Source: Flammeovirgaceae bacterium (GTDB taxonomy: Bacteria > Bacteroidota > Bacteroidia > Cytophagales > Cyclobacteriaceae). Taken from it: DNA of 64,000 bases. The notes beneath the pieces are model-generated. The model was not told the origin of the DNA, ran no database searches, and saw only the letters and a program-made list of their open reading frames with translations. Shown here one piece after another: positions 7,383 to 19,460 of this stretch (its first letter is position 1; every line of letters starts with the position of its first letter). Made by a program: the position numbers and the translations under genes. Where the stretch lies: contig CP054185.1 of assembly GCA_015180985.1 (NCBI GenBank), forward strand, positions 1,419,001 through 1,483,000, read 5' to 3'.

Positions 7383-10300
7383 TTGGCAAAGAAAAATAGC
7401 AATGGTAGAATCGACTTTTCTAAAATTGAAAAGGTAATCGACTACCCTGATTTTCTGGATGTACAACTCCAGTCGTTTAAAGATTTTTTACAAATAGATA
7501 CCCCTGCCGAAAAACGGCAGAACGAAGGCTTGTATAAAGTTTTTGCAGAAAACTTCCCCATATCCGATTCGCGCGAAAACTTTGTGCTCGAATTCGTTGA
7601 CTACACCATCGATCCGCCAAAGTATAATGTGGATGAGTGTATAGACCGCGGATTAACTTTCTCGGTTCCGCTGAAAGCCAAACTGCGCCTCACCTGCAAC
7701 GATGAGGATAATGAAGATTTTGAAACCATTGAACAGGAAGTGTTTCTGGGCAATATCCCTTACATGACGGAAAAGGGCTCATTTGTTATTAATGGTGCTG
7801 AGCGGGTAATCGTTTCGCAGTTGCACCGTTCACCGGGTGTGTTCTTTGCCATGAGCAAGCACACCAACGGTACCAAACTGTACTCCGCCCGGATTATCCC
7901 GTTCAAAGGATCGTGGATAGAGTTTGCTACCGATGTTAACGCGGTAATGTACGCTTATATCGACCGTAAGAAAAAGTTCCCCGTAACCACTTTGCTTCGC
8001 GCAATTGGTTATGGAACCGATAAAGATATTCTCGATTTGTTCGGCCTTTCCGAAGAAGTGGAGGCCAACAAAAACACCCTGAAGAAAGTAGCCGGCCGCA
8101 AACTGGCCGCCCGTGTTTTGCGCACCTGGACGGAAGACTTTGTTGACGAAGATACCGGTGAAGTGGTTTCCATCGACCGGAACGAAGTATTGCTTGAGCG
8201 CGACCATGTGCTTACACCGGAAGATATTGAAACCATTCTAGAATCCGGTGTGAAGTCCATCATCCTGCATCGCGATGATGTGAACGTGGCCGATTATACA
8301 ATCATCTTCAATACGCTGGCTAAGGATAACTCCAACTCGGAGAAAGAAGCGGTGGAACAAATCTATCGCCAGCTCAGAAACACCGAGGCTCCTGATGAAC
8401 AAACAGCCCGTGATATCATTAACAGTTTGTTCTTCAGCGAAAAGCGGTATGACCTTGGCGAAGTAGGCCGTTATCGAATCAACAAAAAATTGGGACTTGA
8501 TTTGGGTTACGATCAGCGCGTACTCACCAAGGACGATATCATTCTGATTGTGAAGTACCTGATCGGGCTGATAAACTCAAAAGCTGTGGTTGATGATATC
8601 GACCACCTGAGTAACCGCAGGGTAAGAACAGTAGGCGAACAACTTTATTCACAGTTTGGTGTTGGTCTTGCCCGTATGGCCCGCACCATTAAAGAACGCA
8701 TGAATGTGCGTGATAACGAAGACTTCAAGCCGGTTGACCTGATTAATGCACGCACGCTGTCGTCTGTTATCAATTCGTTTTTCGGTACGAACCAGCTTTC
8801 GCAATTTATGGATCAGACCAATCCGCTGGCGGAAATTACGCACAAGCGCAGAATGTCGGCTTTGGGGCCGGGTGGTCTTTCGCGCGAACGCGCAGGCTTC
8901 GAAGTCCGTGACGTACATTATACCCACTACGGCCGCTTGTGTACAATTGAAACACCCGAAGGTCCGAACATCGGTCTTATTTCATCCCTCTGCGTTCACG
9001 CTAAAGTGAACAAGATGGGCTTTATTGAAACTCCTTACCGGAAAGTTGAAAACGGTAAGGTAAAGACCAAAGAACTTGTGTTCTTGACTGCCGAAGAAGA
9101 GGATACGCACAACATTGCCCAGGCCAATGCAAAGCTGAAACAGAATGGTGAGTTTGTAGATGAAAAGGTAAAGGCCCGCTTTGAAGGCGATTTCCCTGTG
9201 GTTGAGCCGAAGGAAGTGAGGTTTATGGACATTGCCCCGAACCAGATTGTGTCGGTGGCTGCTTCCATGATTCCGTTCCTGGAACACGATGATGCCAACC
9301 GTGCACTCATGGGCTCAAACATGCAACGGCAGGCAGTTCCGCTCGTGCGGCCCGAAACACCCATTGTGGGTACCGGCCTGGAAGGTCGCATTGCCCTGGA
9401 TTCGCGCGCATTGATTACAGCCGAAGGTGACGGTGTTGTTGAGTTTGTTGATGCCCGTAAAATTGTTATCCGCTACGACCTTACCGAAGAACAACGCCTC
9501 GTTAACTTCGATACCGAAGTTAAAACCTATAACCTGGTGAAATTCCGCAGAACCAACCAGGATACCTGCATCAATCATACCCCGCTTGTGAAGAAAGGCG
9601 AACGGGTTGCAAAAGGCCAGCCGCTCGTTGAAGGTTACGCTACCAGTGCGGGTGAACTTGCTCTGGGCCGGAACCTGTTGGTGGCCTACATGCCGTGGCA
9701 AGGTTACAACTTCGAAGATGCTATCGTTATCTCTGAAAAAGTGGTGCGCGATGACATCTACACTTCCATTCATATTGAAGAATTTGAATTGGAAGTTCGC
9801 GACACCAAGCGCGGTGAAGAAGAACTTACTTCTGAAATTCCGAACGTAAGCGAAGAGGCCGTTAAACACCTTGATGAAAACGGTATCATCCGGGTTGGTG
9901 CCGAAGTAAAAGAGGGTGACATCCTAATCGGAAAGATTACACCAAAAGGTGAAACAGACCCTACACCCGAAGAAAAACTGCTGCGCGCCATCTTTGGCGA
10001 TAAGGCTGGCGATGTAAAAGATGCTTCGCTTAAGGCACCGCCATCACTTAAAGGTGTGGTTATTGACACCAAATTATTCTCTCGCCCCAAACGCGATAAA
10101 GATGTTCGCAATAAATCGAAGAAAGAACTGGATGCACTGAAATCACGGTACAGCAAACAGCTATCGGATTTGCGTGCTGAGGTTATTAAAAAACTGACTA
10201 CCCTGTTAAGCGGTAAAACCAGCAACGGAGTACGTCATAAATTTGGCGATGAGTTGATTTCTAAAGGAGTAAAATTTACTACCAAAGTAATCGAGAGCAA

Positions 10301-11252
10301 CCTCTTCCCCGATAAGAATATCTATCGTGACGAAAGTAATTATGCGGTTCCCGAAGAGGTTAACCTGATTAGCGATGTTTCGCTTGATAACTGGACCAGT
10401 GATGACCATACCAACGAATTGGTAGCCGAATTAGTTAAAAACTACCTGGTGAAGCGAAATACTTATGCCGGTGAATTTAAACGCGAGCGATTTACACTGG
10501 AAGTAGGAGATGAGTTGCCCACCGGCATCGTTCAGCTCGCAAAAGTTTACGTTGCCAAAAAGCGCAAACTTAAAGTGGGCGATAAAATGGCCGGTCGACA
10601 CGGAAACAAAGGTGTTGTGGCAAAAATTGTTCGCGAAGAAGATATGCCATTTCTGGAAGACGGAACACCGGTTGATATTTGCCTGAATCCGCTGGGTGTA
10701 CCTTCGCGTATGAACCTGGGACAACTTTACGAAGCCGTGCTGGGATGGGCCGGTCTTAAATTGGGCCGGAAGTATGCTACCCCGATTTTTGACGGTGCAA
10801 CCCTTGAAGAAGTGCAGCATGAACTGAAAGAAGCCGGGTTGCCCGACTTTGGAAGAACCTACCTGTACGATGGATTGACCGGAGATAAGTTCGATCAGCC
10901 CGTTACCGTGGGTGTGGCCTATATGCTTAAACTCGGCCACCTGGTTGATGACAAGATGCACGCACGCTCCATTGGGCCCTACTCGCTTATTACGCAGCAA
11001 CCGTTGGGTGGTAAAGCCCAGTTTGGCGGTCAGCGCTTTGGCGAAATGGAGGTGTGGGCTATTGAAGCATTTGGTGCCTCGCACATCCTTCAGGAGATAC
11101 TCACCATTAAATCAGACGATGTGGTGGGTCGTGCCAAGGCGTACGAGTCGATTGTAAAAGGTGAACCCATGCGCAAACCGAATATCCCCGAGTCGTTTAA
11201 CGTACTCGTGCACGAATTGCGCGGTCTTGCACTGGAGATCACCATGGATTAA
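7383..11252 (+). CDS. rpoB: RNA polymerase subunit beta
   Basis: 1289 aa, TTG start at 7383 giving [18 protein letters not shown]; no better ATG is nearby. The rifampicin pocket at about residues 465-500 reads [13 protein letters not shown] and [14 protein letters not shown], with the residues usual in sensitive bacteria. The catalytic-site segments [28 protein letters not shown] and the C-terminal [18 protein letters not shown] that meets beta-prime are present. Forms the core polymerase with RpoC and RpoA. The TTG start may lower translation relative to the highly expressed ribosomal genes upstream (inference). Confidence 0.99.
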   Translation: MAKKNSNGRIDFSKIEKVIDYPDFLDVQLQSFKDFLQIDTPAEKRQNEGLYKVFAENFPISDSRENFVLEFVDYTIDPPKYNVDECIDRGLTFSVPLKAKLRLTCNDEDNEDFETIEQEVFLGNIPYMTEKGSFVINGAERVIVSQLHRSPGVFFAMSKHTNGTKLYSARIIPFKGSWIEFATDVNAVMYAYIDRKKKFPVTTLLRAIGYGTDKDILDLFGLSEEVEANKNTLKKVAGRKLAARVLRTWTEDFVDEDTGEVVSIDRNEVLLERDHVLTPEDIETILESGVKSIILHRDDVNVADYTIIFNTLAKDNSNSEKEAVEQIYRQLRNTEAPDEQTARDIINSLFFSEKRYDLGEVGRYRINKKLGLDLGYDQRVLTKDDIILIVKYLIGLINSKAVVDDIDHLSNRRVRTVGEQLYSQFGVGLARMARTIKERMNVRDNEDFKPVDLINARTLSSVINSFFGTNQLSQFMDQTNPLAEITHKRRMSALGPGGLSRERAGFEVRDVHYTHYGRLCTIETPEGPNIGLISSLCVHAKVNKMGFIETPYRKVENGKVKTKELVFLTAEEEDTHNIAQANAKLKQNGEFVDEKVKARFEGDFPVVEPKEVRFMDIAPNQIVSVAASMIPFLEHDDANRALMGSNMQRQAVPLVRPETPIVGTGLEGRIALDSRALITAEGDGVVEFVDARKIVIRYDLTEEQRLVNFDTEVKTYNLVKFRRTNQDTCINHTPLVKKGERVAKGQPLVEGYATSAGELALGRNLLVAYMPWQGYNFEDAIVISEKVVRDDIYTSIHIEEFELEVRDTKRGEEELTSEIPNVSEEAVKHLDENGIIRVGAEVKEGDILIGKITPKGETDPTPEEKLLRAIFGDKAGDVKDASLKAPPSLKGVVIDTKLFSRPKRDKDVRNKSKKELDALKSRYSKQLSDLRAEVIKKLTTLLSGKTSNGVRHKFGDELISKGVKFTTKVIESNLFPDKNIYRDESNYAVPEEVNLISDVSLDNWTSDDHTNELVAELVKNYLVKRNTYAGEFKRERFTLEVGDELPTGIVQLAKVYVAKKRKLKVGDKMAGRHGNKGVVAKIVREEDMPFLEDGTPVDICLNPLGVPSRMNLGQLYEAVLGWAGLKLGRKYATPIFDGATLEEVQHELKEAGLPDFGRTYLYDGLTGDKFDQPVTVGVAYMLKLGHLVDDKMHARSIGPYSLITQQPLGGKAQFGGQRFGEMEVWAIEAFGASHILQEILTIKSDDVVGRAKAYESIVKGEPMRKPNIPESFNVLVHELRGLALEITMD

Positions 11253-11296
11253 TGCCGGTTTTGAAAATGAACTTTTAACTGAAAACTACTTTTAGC

Positions 11297-14200
11297 ATGT
11301 CTTTCAGAAAGAATAAAAAAATTAACAACGACTTCTCAAAGATTACCATCAGCCTGGCTTCCCCGGAATCGATTCTGGAAAGCTCACATGGTGAAGTTAC
11401 CCAGCCGGAAACCATTAACTACCGGACCTACAAACCCGAAATGGGGGGGTTGTTCTGCGAACGGATTTTCGGCCCGGTAAAGGATTGGGAATGTCATTGC
11501 GGAAAATACAAGCGCATCCGGTATAAAGGCATCATTTGCGATCGGTGCGGTGTTGAGGTTACCGAAAAGAAGGTAAGGCGCGAACGCATGGGCCACATTG
11601 AACTGGTGGTGCCCGTAGCGCACATCTGGTATTTCCGTTCTTTACCAAACAAAATTGGTTACCTGCTCGGCCTGGCCACCAAGAAACTCGATCAGATTAT
11701 TTACTACGAACGCTATGTGGTAATTCAGCCCGGTATTAAAGAGGAAGATGGCATAAACAAGATGGATTTCCTCACCGAAGAAGAGTACCTGGATATTGTT
11801 GACAAACTTCCACGCGAAAACCAACTGCTTGACGACAACGATCCAAAGAAATTCATCGCAAAAATGGGTGCCGAAGCGTTGGAAATGCTGCTTTCGCGCC
11901 TTGATTTGGATACGCTCTCGTATGACCTTCGCCACCAGGCAGCTACCGACACCTCGCAGCAACGTAAGGCTGAAGCATTGAAACGTTTGAAAGTGGTTGA
12001 AGCTTTCCGCGAAGCGAACACACGGGTTGAAAACAGGCCCGAGTGGATGGTAATTAAAATGGTGCCGGTCATTCCACCCGAACTTCGTCCGCTCGTACCG
12101 CTGGATGGCGGCCGCTTTGCCACCTCCGACCTGAACGATCTGTACAGGCGCGTAATCATCCGGAACAACCGCCTCAAACGACTGATTGACATCAAAGCCC
12201 CTGAAGTGATTCTGCGTAACGAAAAGCGGATGCTCCAGGAAGCGGTTGACTCCCTGTTTGATAATTCACGCAAAGTGAATGCGGTGCGTTCCGATGGAAA
12301 CCGCGCATTAAAATCATTGAGCGATATGCTCAAAGGAAAGCAAGGACGGTTCCGCCAAAACCTGCTTGGTAAGCGTGTGGATTACTCCGGCCGATCGGTT
12401 ATTGTGGTGGGCCCTGAGTTAAAACTCCATGAATGTGGTTTGCCTAAAGATATGGCAGCCGAACTGTTCAAGCCCTTTATCATCCGCAAGCTCATTGAAC
12501 GAGGAATCGTTAAAACCGTTAAGTCGGCAAAGAAAATCGTTGATCGCAAGGACCCGGTTATTTGGGATATTCTCGAAAACGTACTGAAAGGACATCCGGT
12601 TCTGCTCAACCGCGCCCCTACGTTGCACCGGTTGGGTATCCAGGCGTTCCAGCCTAAATTAATCGAAGGAAAAGCAATCCAATTGCATCCACTGGTATGT
12701 ACAGCTTTTAATGCCGACTTTGATGGTGATCAAATGGCTGTGCATGTGCCGCTTGGACATGAAGCTATTTTGGAGGCTTCTATTTTAATGTTATCCTCAC
12801 ACAACATCCTTAACCCGGCTAACGGTGCACCCATCACGGTACCCTCGCAGGACATGGTATTGGGACTGTATTACCTTACTAAAGGAAGAAAAGGTACACC
12901 CGAAAAACCTGTGTTAGGTGAAGGCAGAAAATTCTTTTCAGCCGAAGAGGTAATTATTGCGCACAACGAAGGCAAATTGTCTAAGCATGCTTTTATTAAA
13001 GTGCGTGTTAAGCTGCGCGATAAAGATACTGGCGAACTATCGTTTAAAACAATTGAAACCGTAGCCGGCAGAGTATTATTCAATCAATATGTTCCTGAAG
13101 AAGTTGGATTTGTTGATGAACTCCTGACAAAGAAAAAACTTCAGACTATTATAGCTGATGTGTACAAGGTTTCGGGTATGTCTAAAACAGCCAAATTCCT
13201 TGATGACATTAAAGATTTGGGCTTCCAAATGGCCTACAAAGGCGGGCTTTCCATGGGTCTTAACGATGTGAAGGTGCCGGCTGAGAAAGAAAAGTACGTT
13301 ACCGAAGCGCAGAAGGAAGTTGATGCGGTATGGAATAATTACATGATGGGACTTATTACCGACAACGAGCGCTATAACCAGGTAATCGACATCTGGACCC
13401 GCACAAATACCATGCTCACCAACACGCTGATGCGCCAGTTGGAAGATGATCAGCAAGGGTTTAACCCGATTTACATGATGATGCACTCCGGAGCACGGGG
13501 TTCGCGCGAGCAGGTGCGCCAGCTTGGCGGCATGCGTGGGCTTATGGCCAAGCCGCAGAAAAACCTGGCTGGTTCGGTAGGTTCCATTATCGAGAACCCT
13601 ATTCTCTCCAACTTTAAGGAAGGCCTTGATGTATTGGAATACTTTATTTCCACACACGGTGCCCGTAAAGGTTTGGCCGATACAGCATTGAAAACAGCCG
13701 ATGCCGGATACCTTACCCGCAGGTTGGTGGATGTGGCGCATGACCTTGTCATCACCGAAGAGGATTGCGGAACCCTGCGAGGCCTGAAAGTTACTGCTCT
13801 TAAGGACAATGAGGATATTGTTGAGCCTTTGTCTGAACGCATTGTAGGCCGTGTTACCGTGCACGATATTTATGATCCGCTCACAGATGAGTTGATATGC
13901 CCTGCTAATGCCGAGATTACCGATGAAATTGCCAAACGCATTGAAGCAACCAGTCTTGAAGAAGTTGAAATACGCTCGCTGCTTACCTGCGAGTCGCGGC
14001 TGGGCGGATGTGCCAAATGCTATGGCCGTAACCTGGCTACCGGCAAGATGGTAGAAGTAGGAGAAGCCGTTGGCGTTATTGCTGCACAATCAATCGGTGA
14101 ACCGGGTACACAACTTACCCTGCGTACCTTCCACGTGGGTGGTACGGCATCCAACATTGCTGTTGATGCCAACCTGAAAGCAAAATTCCCCGGTGTGGTT

Positions 14201-15610
14201 GAGTTTGAAGGTATTCGCACCATTGAAACAACCGATCGGGAAGGGAACAAAGTGCAGGTAGTAATGGCCCGCTCTGGCGAAATCCGGATTATGGATAAAG
14301 AACGGAAGCGCGTGCTTATTGCAAACCACGTTCCTTACGGTGCATTTCTTAAAGTAAAAGAAGCTCAGTCCGTGGAAAAAGGTGAGGAGTTATGCTATTG
14401 GGATCCGTACAATGCGGTTATTCTTTCAGAATTTGATGGTGAGATTGAGTACGAATCAATCATCGAAGGAGTAACGTACAAAGAAGAGTCGGACGAGCAA
14501 ACCGGTCACCGCGAAAAGGTAATTACCGAGACCCGCGATAAGACCAAGAACCCCGCGGTGATTGTTAAAGGTAAAGCAGAGACTAAATCGTATAACATTC
14601 CGGTGGGTGCTCACCTCGCTGTAGAGCAAGGTGAAAAAATTAAAGCCGGCCAGGTATTGGCCAAGATTCCGCGCACCATCGGTAAATCTCGGGATATTAC
14701 CGGAGGGCTTCCGCGTGTAACCGAATTGTTCGAGGCGCGAAATCCTTCCAACCCGGCTGTGGTTAGCGAAATTGACGGAGTAGTAACGTACGGAGGCATC
14801 AAGCGCGGTAATCGTGAAATCTTCATCGAATCACGTGACGGTGTACAGAAGCGTTATTTGGTGCCGCTTTCGAAGCATATTCTGGTTCAGGATAATGATT
14901 TTGTGAAAGCAGGGCAATCGTTATCCGATGGATCGATTTCACCCACGGATATCCTTGCTATTAAAGGCCCTACGGCTGTTCAGGAATATCTGGTAAACGA
15001 GATTCAGGAAGTCTATCGTTTGCAGGGTGTGAAAATCAACGACAAGCACATCGAAGCCATCGTTAGCCAGATGATGCAGAAGGTTGAGATACTTGATCCG
15101 GGCGACACGAACTTCCTGCCTGGTGAATACGTTGACAAATTCATCTTCCGCGAAGAGAACGATAAAATTCTTGATAAGAAGGTAGTAGTGGATGCAGGAG
15201 ATTCTCAGCGTTTCAAGCCAGGACAAATTATTACGGCAAGGGATTTGCGTGATGAAAACTCCCAACTCAGGCGAAAAGACCAGAGGCTTGTTGAAGTACG
15301 CGATGCATTGGCGGCTGTATCGAGGCCAACTTTGCAGGGTATCACTCAAGCTTCGTTAAAAACCGAGAGCTGGCTTTCTGCGGCCTCCTTCCAGGAAACC
15401 ACCAAAGTGCTCAGCGAAGCAGCTATTCGTGGTAAAGCTGATCAGTTGATGGGCATGAAGGAGAATGTGATTGTAGGTCACCTCATCCCGGCAGGAACGG
15501 GTCAGCGCAGGTTTAGCGATATGATTGTTACGCACAAGGACGAGTACGAAGCGTTTACCAAATCGATGGAAACCAAAGAGCGCGATCGGGAAAGGGAATT
15601 GCAGGATTAA
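11297..15610 (+). CDS. rpoC: RNA polymerase subunit beta-prime
   Basis: 1437 aa. N-terminal zinc ribbon with CHCGKYK and CDRCGVEV, the catalytic NADFDGDQM at about residues 472-480 (three Asp that hold Mg2+), the bridge helix/trigger loop region ([19 protein letters not shown]), the second zinc site with [13 protein letters not shown], and a C-terminal insertion region with [13 protein letters not shown] typical of the Bacteroidota enzyme. It begins 44 nt after rpoB. Confidence 0.99.
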   Translation: MSFRKNKKINNDFSKITISLASPESILESSHGEVTQPETINYRTYKPEMGGLFCERIFGPVKDWECHCGKYKRIRYKGIICDRCGVEVTEKKVRRERMGHIELVVPVAHIWYFRSLPNKIGYLLGLATKKLDQIIYYERYVVIQPGIKEEDGINKMDFLTEEEYLDIVDKLPRENQLLDDNDPKKFIAKMGAEALEMLLSRLDLDTLSYDLRHQAATDTSQQRKAEALKRLKVVEAFREANTRVENRPEWMVIKMVPVIPPELRPLVPLDGGRFATSDLNDLYRRVIIRNNRLKRLIDIKAPEVILRNEKRMLQEAVDSLFDNSRKVNAVRSDGNRALKSLSDMLKGKQGRFRQNLLGKRVDYSGRSVIVVGPELKLHECGLPKDMAAELFKPFIIRKLIERGIVKTVKSAKKIVDRKDPVIWDILENVLKGHPVLLNRAPTLHRLGIQAFQPKLIEGKAIQLHPLVCTAFNADFDGDQMAVHVPLGHEAILEASILMLSSHNILNPANGAPITVPSQDMVLGLYYLTKGRKGTPEKPVLGEGRKFFSAEEVIIAHNEGKLSKHAFIKVRVKLRDKDTGELSFKTIETVAGRVLFNQYVPEEVGFVDELLTKKKLQTIIADVYKVSGMSKTAKFLDDIKDLGFQMAYKGGLSMGLNDVKVPAEKEKYVTEAQKEVDAVWNNYMMGLITDNERYNQVIDIWTRTNTMLTNTLMRQLEDDQQGFNPIYMMMHSGARGSREQVRQLGGMRGLMAKPQKNLAGSVGSIIENPILSNFKEGLDVLEYFISTHGARKGLADTALKTADAGYLTRRLVDVAHDLVITEEDCGTLRGLKVTALKDNEDIVEPLSERIVGRVTVHDIYDPLTDELICPANAEITDEIAKRIEATSLEEVEIRSLLTCESRLGGCAKCYGRNLATGKMVEVGEAVGVIAAQSIGEPGTQLTLRTFHVGGTASNIAVDANLKAKFPGVVEFEGIRTIETTDREGNKVQVVMARSGEIRIMDKERKRVLIANHVPYGAFLKVKEAQSVEKGEELCYWDPYNAVILSEFDGEIEYESIIEGVTYKEESDEQTGHREKVITETRDKTKNPAVIVKGKAETKSYNIPVGAHLAVEQGEKIKAGQVLAKIPRTIGKSRDITGGLPRVTELFEARNPSNPAVVSEIDGVVTYGGIKRGNREIFIESRDGVQKRYLVPLSKHILVQDNDFVKAGQSLSDGSISPTDILAIKGPTAVQEYLVNEIQEVYRLQGVKINDKHIEAIVSQMMQKVEILDPGDTNFLPGEYVDKFIFREENDKILDKKVVVDAGDSQRFKPGQIITARDLRDENSQLRRKDQRLVEVRDALAAVSRPTLQGITQASLKTESWLSAASFQETTKVLSEAAIRGKADQLMGMKENVIVGHLIPAGTGQRRFSDMIVTHKDEYEAFTKSMETKERDRERELQD

Positions 15611-15622
15611 TTTTTAAAGATC

Positions 15623-15949
15623 ATGGCTGAGGAAATGAAAGACAAGCAACCGCAGAACCAGATAAACATCGAGTTATCCGAAGAGGTGGCTGAAGGAGTT
15701 TATTCTAACCTGGCCATGATTGCCCACTCCAACAGCGAGTTTGTCATCGACTTTATCCGGTTAATGCCCGGTGTTCCGAAGGCCCGCGTAAAATCGCGGG
15801 TAATCATTACACCGGAACATGCCAAACGGCTGCTGGCCGCCTTAAGTGATAATATCGATAAGTACGAGCATACATTCGGGCCTATAAAACAAACCACGGA
15901 GATGCCCAAATTCCCCATGAATTTCGGAGGAGCAATAGGCGAGGCTTGA
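15623..15949 (+). CDS. DUF3467 family protein
   Basis: 108 aa of the DUF3467 type: INIELSEEVAEGVYSNLAMIAHSNSEFVIDF, then a P-G-V-P/ARVKSRVIITP segment and a helix ending in DNIDKYEHTFG. The family is small, soluble and of unknown function; in Bacteroidota it is often found right behind rpoC, as here (12-nt gap, upstream of the terminator). The place at the end of the rpoBC operon suggests a link to transcription, but nothing in the sequence shows a catalytic site. Confidence 0.85.
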   Translation: MAEEMKDKQPQNQINIELSEEVAEGVYSNLAMIAHSNSEFVIDFIRLMPGVPKARVKSRVIITPEHAKRLLAALSDNIDKYEHTFGPIKQTTEMPKFPMNFGGAIGEA

Positions 15950-15985
15950 GAATAAAAGGGCCTAAATCAGTCCAAAAACGCATAA

Positions 15986-16036
15986 AAAGGATACGAAAAT
16001 CTTTTACAGAGGTTTTTGTATCCTTTCTTTCTTTAT
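15986..16036 (+). terminator. Terminator of the rpoBC operon
   Basis: AAAGGATAC (15986-15994) pairs with GTATCCTTT (16018-16026), continued by AAAA/TTTT inside, followed by the T-rich CTTTCTTTAT. The descending arm contains the TTTG box of the rpsL promoter. Confidence 0.75.
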
Positions 16037-16046
16037 AATACCTTTG
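16015..16046 (+). promoter_or_regulatory. Promoter of rpsL-rpsG-fusA-rpsJ
   Basis: TTTG at 16015-16018, 20-nt spacer, TACCTTTG at 16039-16046, followed by CAG as at the tRNA-Trp promoter. Predicted start about 30 nt before the rpsL ATG. Confidence 0.8.
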
Positions 16047-16083
16047 CAGTCCAAATTTTTAAGGTAAAACGGAATAAAACCAA

Positions 16084-16479
16084 ATGCCTACCATTCAACA
16101 ACTTGTACGCAAGGGAAGAAAGCAGTTGACCTCAAAGTCAAAGTCGCCCGCGCTTGACTCATGTCCGCAGCGCAGGGGTGTGTGCACACGTGTGTACACC
16201 ACAACGCCCAAGAAACCCAATTCCGCTATGCGCAAAGTGGCGCGTGTGCGGTTAACCAATCAGAAAGAAGTTAACGCCTATATACCTGGCGAAGGCCATA
16301 ACCTGCAGGAGCACTCTATCGTGCTCATCCGGGGTGGCCGTGTAAAGGATTTGCCCGGAGTACGTTACCACATTATCCGCGGTGCGTTGGATACAGCCGG
16401 TGTTAATGGCCGCCTTCAAAGCCGGTCGAAGTATGGAGCTAAACGTCCTAAAGCGGGAGCTGCCGCTGCTAAAAAATAA
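16084..16479 (+). CDS. rpsL: 30S ribosomal protein S12
   Basis: 131 aa. Decoding-centre protein. Conserved loops [10 protein letters not shown] and [13 protein letters not shown] are present with the lysines (equivalent to K42 and K87) that are usual in streptomycin-sensitive bacteria. Alanine- and lysine-rich C-terminus. First gene of the str-type operon. Confidence 0.98.
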   Translation: MPTIQQLVRKGRKQLTSKSKSPALDSCPQRRGVCTRVYTTTPKKPNSAMRKVARVRLTNQKEVNAYIPGEGHNLQEHSIVLIRGGRVKDLPGVRYHIIRGALDTAGVNGRLQSRSKYGAKRPKAGAAAAKK

Positions 16480-16485
16480 GTACGC

Positions 16486-16953
16486 ATGAGAAAATCAAAA
16501 CCGAAAAAGAGATACCTCCTGCCTGATCCGAAATTTCAGGATACCCTGGTAACCAAATTTGTGAACTACCTGATGGAGCGGGGTAAGAAAAGTGTGGCGT
16601 ATTCCATTTTCTACGATGCCATCGACATCGTGGAAAAGAAGACCAATGAAAGTGGCTTGGAAGTGTGGAAGCGGGCCATGAATAATGTAATGCCTTCGGT
16701 GGAAGTAAAAAGCCGCAGGGTTGGTGGGGCCACGTTTCAGGTGCCTGTTGAAATCCGGCCAGAGCGCAGAATTAACCTGAGCATTAAGTGGTTGATTGAT
16801 TTTGCCCGCCTGCGCGGTGAAAAAACCATGATGGACAAACTGGCCGGTGAAATCATCGCTGCGTCAAAGGGTGAAGGCGCAGCCATAAAAAAGAAAGACG
16901 ATACCCACCGCATGGCCGAAGCCAACAAGGCATTCTCACATTTCAGGTTTTAA
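16486..16953 (+). CDS. rpsG: 30S ribosomal protein S7
   Basis: 155 aa, normal length. Binds the 3' major domain of 16S rRNA and starts head assembly. Conserved [38 protein letters not shown] and a C-terminal [15 protein letters not shown]. Starts 6 nt after rpsL and is followed by fusA. Confidence 0.98.
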   Translation: MRKSKPKKRYLLPDPKFQDTLVTKFVNYLMERGKKSVAYSIFYDAIDIVEKKTNESGLEVWKRAMNNVMPSVEVKSRRVGGATFQVPVEIRPERRINLSIKWLIDFARLRGEKTMMDKLAGEIIAASKGEGAAIKKKDDTHRMAEANKAFSHFRF

Positions 16954-16971
16954 TAGCACGATTTCGCGAAA

Positions 16972-19077
16972 ATGGCAAGGGATTTAAAATACACTCGGAA
17001 TATTGGTATTGCTGCGCATATTGATGCCGGTAAAACAACCACAACAGAACGCATTCTCTATTATGCGGGCGTTAACTATAAGCTGGGCGAGGTACACGAA
17101 GGAACGGCCACCATGGACTGGATGGCCCAGGAGCAGGAGCGTGGTATTACCATTACTTCGGCAGCAACTACGGTTTATTGGAATTACCGCGGTAATAAGT
17201 ACCACGTAAATATTATTGATACACCCGGGCACGTTGACTTTACCGTTGAGGTGAACCGCTCGCTGCGCGTGTTAGACGGCCTCGTTTTCTTGTTCAGTGC
17301 CGTTGATGGTGTTGAGCCCCAGTCGGAAACGAACTGGCGCCTGGCCGATAACTATAAGGTAGCCCGTATCGGGTTTGTGAACAAAATGGACCGTGCCGGA
17401 GCCGACTTCCTTAACGTGTGCAAGCAGGTTAAGGAAAAACTGGGCAGCAAAGCTGTGCCGCTGCAATTACCCATTGGTACAGAAGAAAACTTCCGGGGTG
17501 TAGTTGATCTTATCAATAACCGGGGTATCATTTGGAATGTGGAAGATAAAGGAATGACCTACGAAGTCGTTCCGATTCCGGATGACATGGTGGAAGAAGC
17601 CAAAGAGTACCGTGAGAAGCTGCTTGAAGCAGTTGCCGAGGTTGATGAAACGCTGATTGAAAAGTACTTCAACGATCCGAACTCCATTACCGAAGAAGAA
17701 ATTTTAAAGGCTCTGCGTGAGGCCACCATCAGTATGAAAATTGTACCAATGGTGTGTGGTTCATCGTTCAAGAACAAAGGTGTTCAAACCATGCTGGATT
17801 ATGTGATGGAATTATTGCCCTCACCGTTGGACAAAGACAATATTGTTGGTACCAATCCGGACACAAACGAAGAAGTATTGGTTAAGCCTGACGAGAAAGA
17901 ACCCTTTGTAGCGCTTGCATTTAAAATTGCTACCGACCCGTTTGTAGGGCGTTTGTGCTTTATCCGGGCCTATTCCGGAGTGTTAGAGTCAGGCTCGTAC
18001 ATCTACAATACACGTTCCGAACAAAAAGAAAGGATTTCGCGCGTGTTCCAGATGCACGCCAACAAGCAGAACCAGATTGAACGGTTGGCAGCAGGGGATA
18101 TCGGAGCAGTTGTGGGTTTTAAAGACATTAAAACAGGCGATACGCTTTGTGATGAAAAACGCAAAGTTGTTCTCGAATCCATGGTGTTCCCCGAGCCGGT
18201 TATCGGCTATGCCATTGAACCCAAAAAACAAGCCGATGTGGATCGGCTGGGTATGGCTATCTCTAAACTCGTTGAGGAAGACCCGACCCTGCGTGTGAAT
18301 ACCGATCAGGAAACCGGCCAGACAATTTTGCGCGGGATGGGCGAACTGCACCTGGAAATTATTATTGACCGGTTAAAGCGGGAGTTCAAGGTTGAAATTA
18401 ACCAGGGGGCCCCGCAGGTGGCCTATAAAGAAGCGCTTACCACCACCGTTGAGCATAAAGAAGTGTACAAAAAGCAAACCGGTGGCCGCGGTAAATTTGC
18501 TGATATCGTGTTTGAAATCGGGCCACGCGATGATGGTAAGGAAGGATTGCTGTTTGAAAATGCCATTGTGGGCGGTGTTATTCCACGTGAATTTATTCCG
18601 GCTGTCGAAAAAGGCTTTGCCCAGGCTATGGTGAATGGTCCGCTGGCGGGTTACCCCATTGACGCCATGAAGGTGAAACTCTTCCACGGCTCCTACCATG
18701 ATGTTGACTCTGATTCCCTTTCGTTTGAACTGGCCGCTCGCATCGGTTTTAAAGAAGCTGCCGCCAAGTGCAATCCGCAGTTGCTGGAGCCGATTATGAG
18801 TGTTGAAGTATTAACCCCCGATGAATTTACCGGATCGGTAACCGGTGATTTGAACAGGCGAAGGGGTTTAATGAAGGGCATGGACAGCCGGGCTGGTGCC
18901 CAGGTTATTAAGGCTGATGTTCCGTTAGCTGAACTATTTGGTTACGTAACCGATTTACGAACGATTACTTCGGGCAGGGCTTCAGCTACGCTCACGTTCT
19001 CGCACTATGCACCGGTACCGAAAAACCTCGCTGAAAAAGTAATTGATGAAGTAAAAGGCGCTGTTGCCGCAAAATAA
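16972..19077 (+). CDS. fusA: Elongation factor G
   Basis: 701 aa translocase GTPase. P-loop AHIDAGKTT at about residues 16-24, switch [24 protein letters not shown], then domains II-V ending with [18 protein letters not shown]. It drives movement of tRNA and mRNA on the ribosome. Members of this phylum often carry a second fusA elsewhere; this copy, in the str operon between rpsG and rpsJ, is the housekeeping one. Confidence 0.98.
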   Translation: MARDLKYTRNIGIAAHIDAGKTTTTERILYYAGVNYKLGEVHEGTATMDWMAQEQERGITITSAATTVYWNYRGNKYHVNIIDTPGHVDFTVEVNRSLRVLDGLVFLFSAVDGVEPQSETNWRLADNYKVARIGFVNKMDRAGADFLNVCKQVKEKLGSKAVPLQLPIGTEENFRGVVDLINNRGIIWNVEDKGMTYEVVPIPDDMVEEAKEYREKLLEAVAEVDETLIEKYFNDPNSITEEEILKALREATISMKIVPMVCGSSFKNKGVQTMLDYVMELLPSPLDKDNIVGTNPDTNEEVLVKPDEKEPFVALAFKIATDPFVGRLCFIRAYSGVLESGSYIYNTRSEQKERISRVFQMHANKQNQIERLAAGDIGAVVGFKDIKTGDTLCDEKRKVVLESMVFPEPVIGYAIEPKKQADVDRLGMAISKLVEEDPTLRVNTDQETGQTILRGMGELHLEIIIDRLKREFKVEINQGAPQVAYKEALTTTVEHKEVYKKQTGGRGKFADIVFEIGPRDDGKEGLLFENAIVGGVIPREFIPAVEKGFAQAMVNGPLAGYPIDAMKVKLFHGSYHDVDSDSLSFELAARIGFKEAAAKCNPQLLEPIMSVEVLTPDEFTGSVTGDLNRRRGLMKGMDSRAGAQVIKADVPLAELFGYVTDLRTITSGRASATLTFSHYAPVPKNLAEKVIDEVKGAVAAK

Positions 19078-19098
19078 TATCTAAAAGACGTTTAGATT

Positions 19099-19404
19099 AT
19101 GAACCAGAAAATCCGAATCAAATTAAAATCCTACGATCACAACCTCGTTGATAAGTCATCCGAGAAGATTGTTCGTGCGGTAAAAGCCACCGGGGCAGTT
19201 GTAAGCGGGCCTATTCCGTTGCCTACTGAGAGGGAAGTATTTACCGTATTGCGCTCACCCCACGTGAACAAAAAATCACGCGAACAGTTTCAGTTGTGCA
19301 CCTTTAAGCGGTTGGTTGATATCTATTCCAACAGCGCTAAAACGGTTGATGCCCTGATGAAACTGGAATTGCCCAGCGGGGTGGATGTTGAGATTAAGGT
19401 GTAG
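19099..19404 (+). CDS. rpsJ: 30S ribosomal protein S10 / NusE
   Basis: 101 aa. [21 protein letters not shown] start, GPIPLPT loop and [12 protein letters not shown] segment are diagnostic. Works in the 30S head and as NusE partner of NusB and NusG in antitermination. Usually the first gene of the S10 cluster (rplC, rplD and so on); here it is the last gene of the str operon and is followed by a terminator and opposite-strand genes. Confidence 0.98.
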   Translation: MNQKIRIKLKSYDHNLVDKSSEKIVRAVKATGAVVSGPIPLPTEREVFTVLRSPHVNKKSREQFQLCTFKRLVDIYSNSAKTVDALMKLELPSGVDVEIKV

Positions 19405-19421
19405 TTTCCTTAGATAAATTT

Positions 19422-19460
19422 AAGGCCATTCTGATAGATTTTCGGAATGGCTTTTTTATT
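19422..19460 (+). terminator. Terminator after rpsJ
   Basis: GCCATTC (19425-19431) pairs with GAATGGC (19445-19451) and is followed by TTTTTTATT. It lies between converging genes; on the minus strand the hairpin has only a weak T-rich tail, so it mainly serves rpsJ. Confidence 0.85.

Noticed and set aside
10431-11084. 217-codon frame antisense to rpoB
   Set aside because: Shadow frame in a highly conserved essential gene.
13076-14089. 337-codon frame antisense to rpoC
   Set aside because: A shadow of the biased codon use in rpoC; no start context, no family match.
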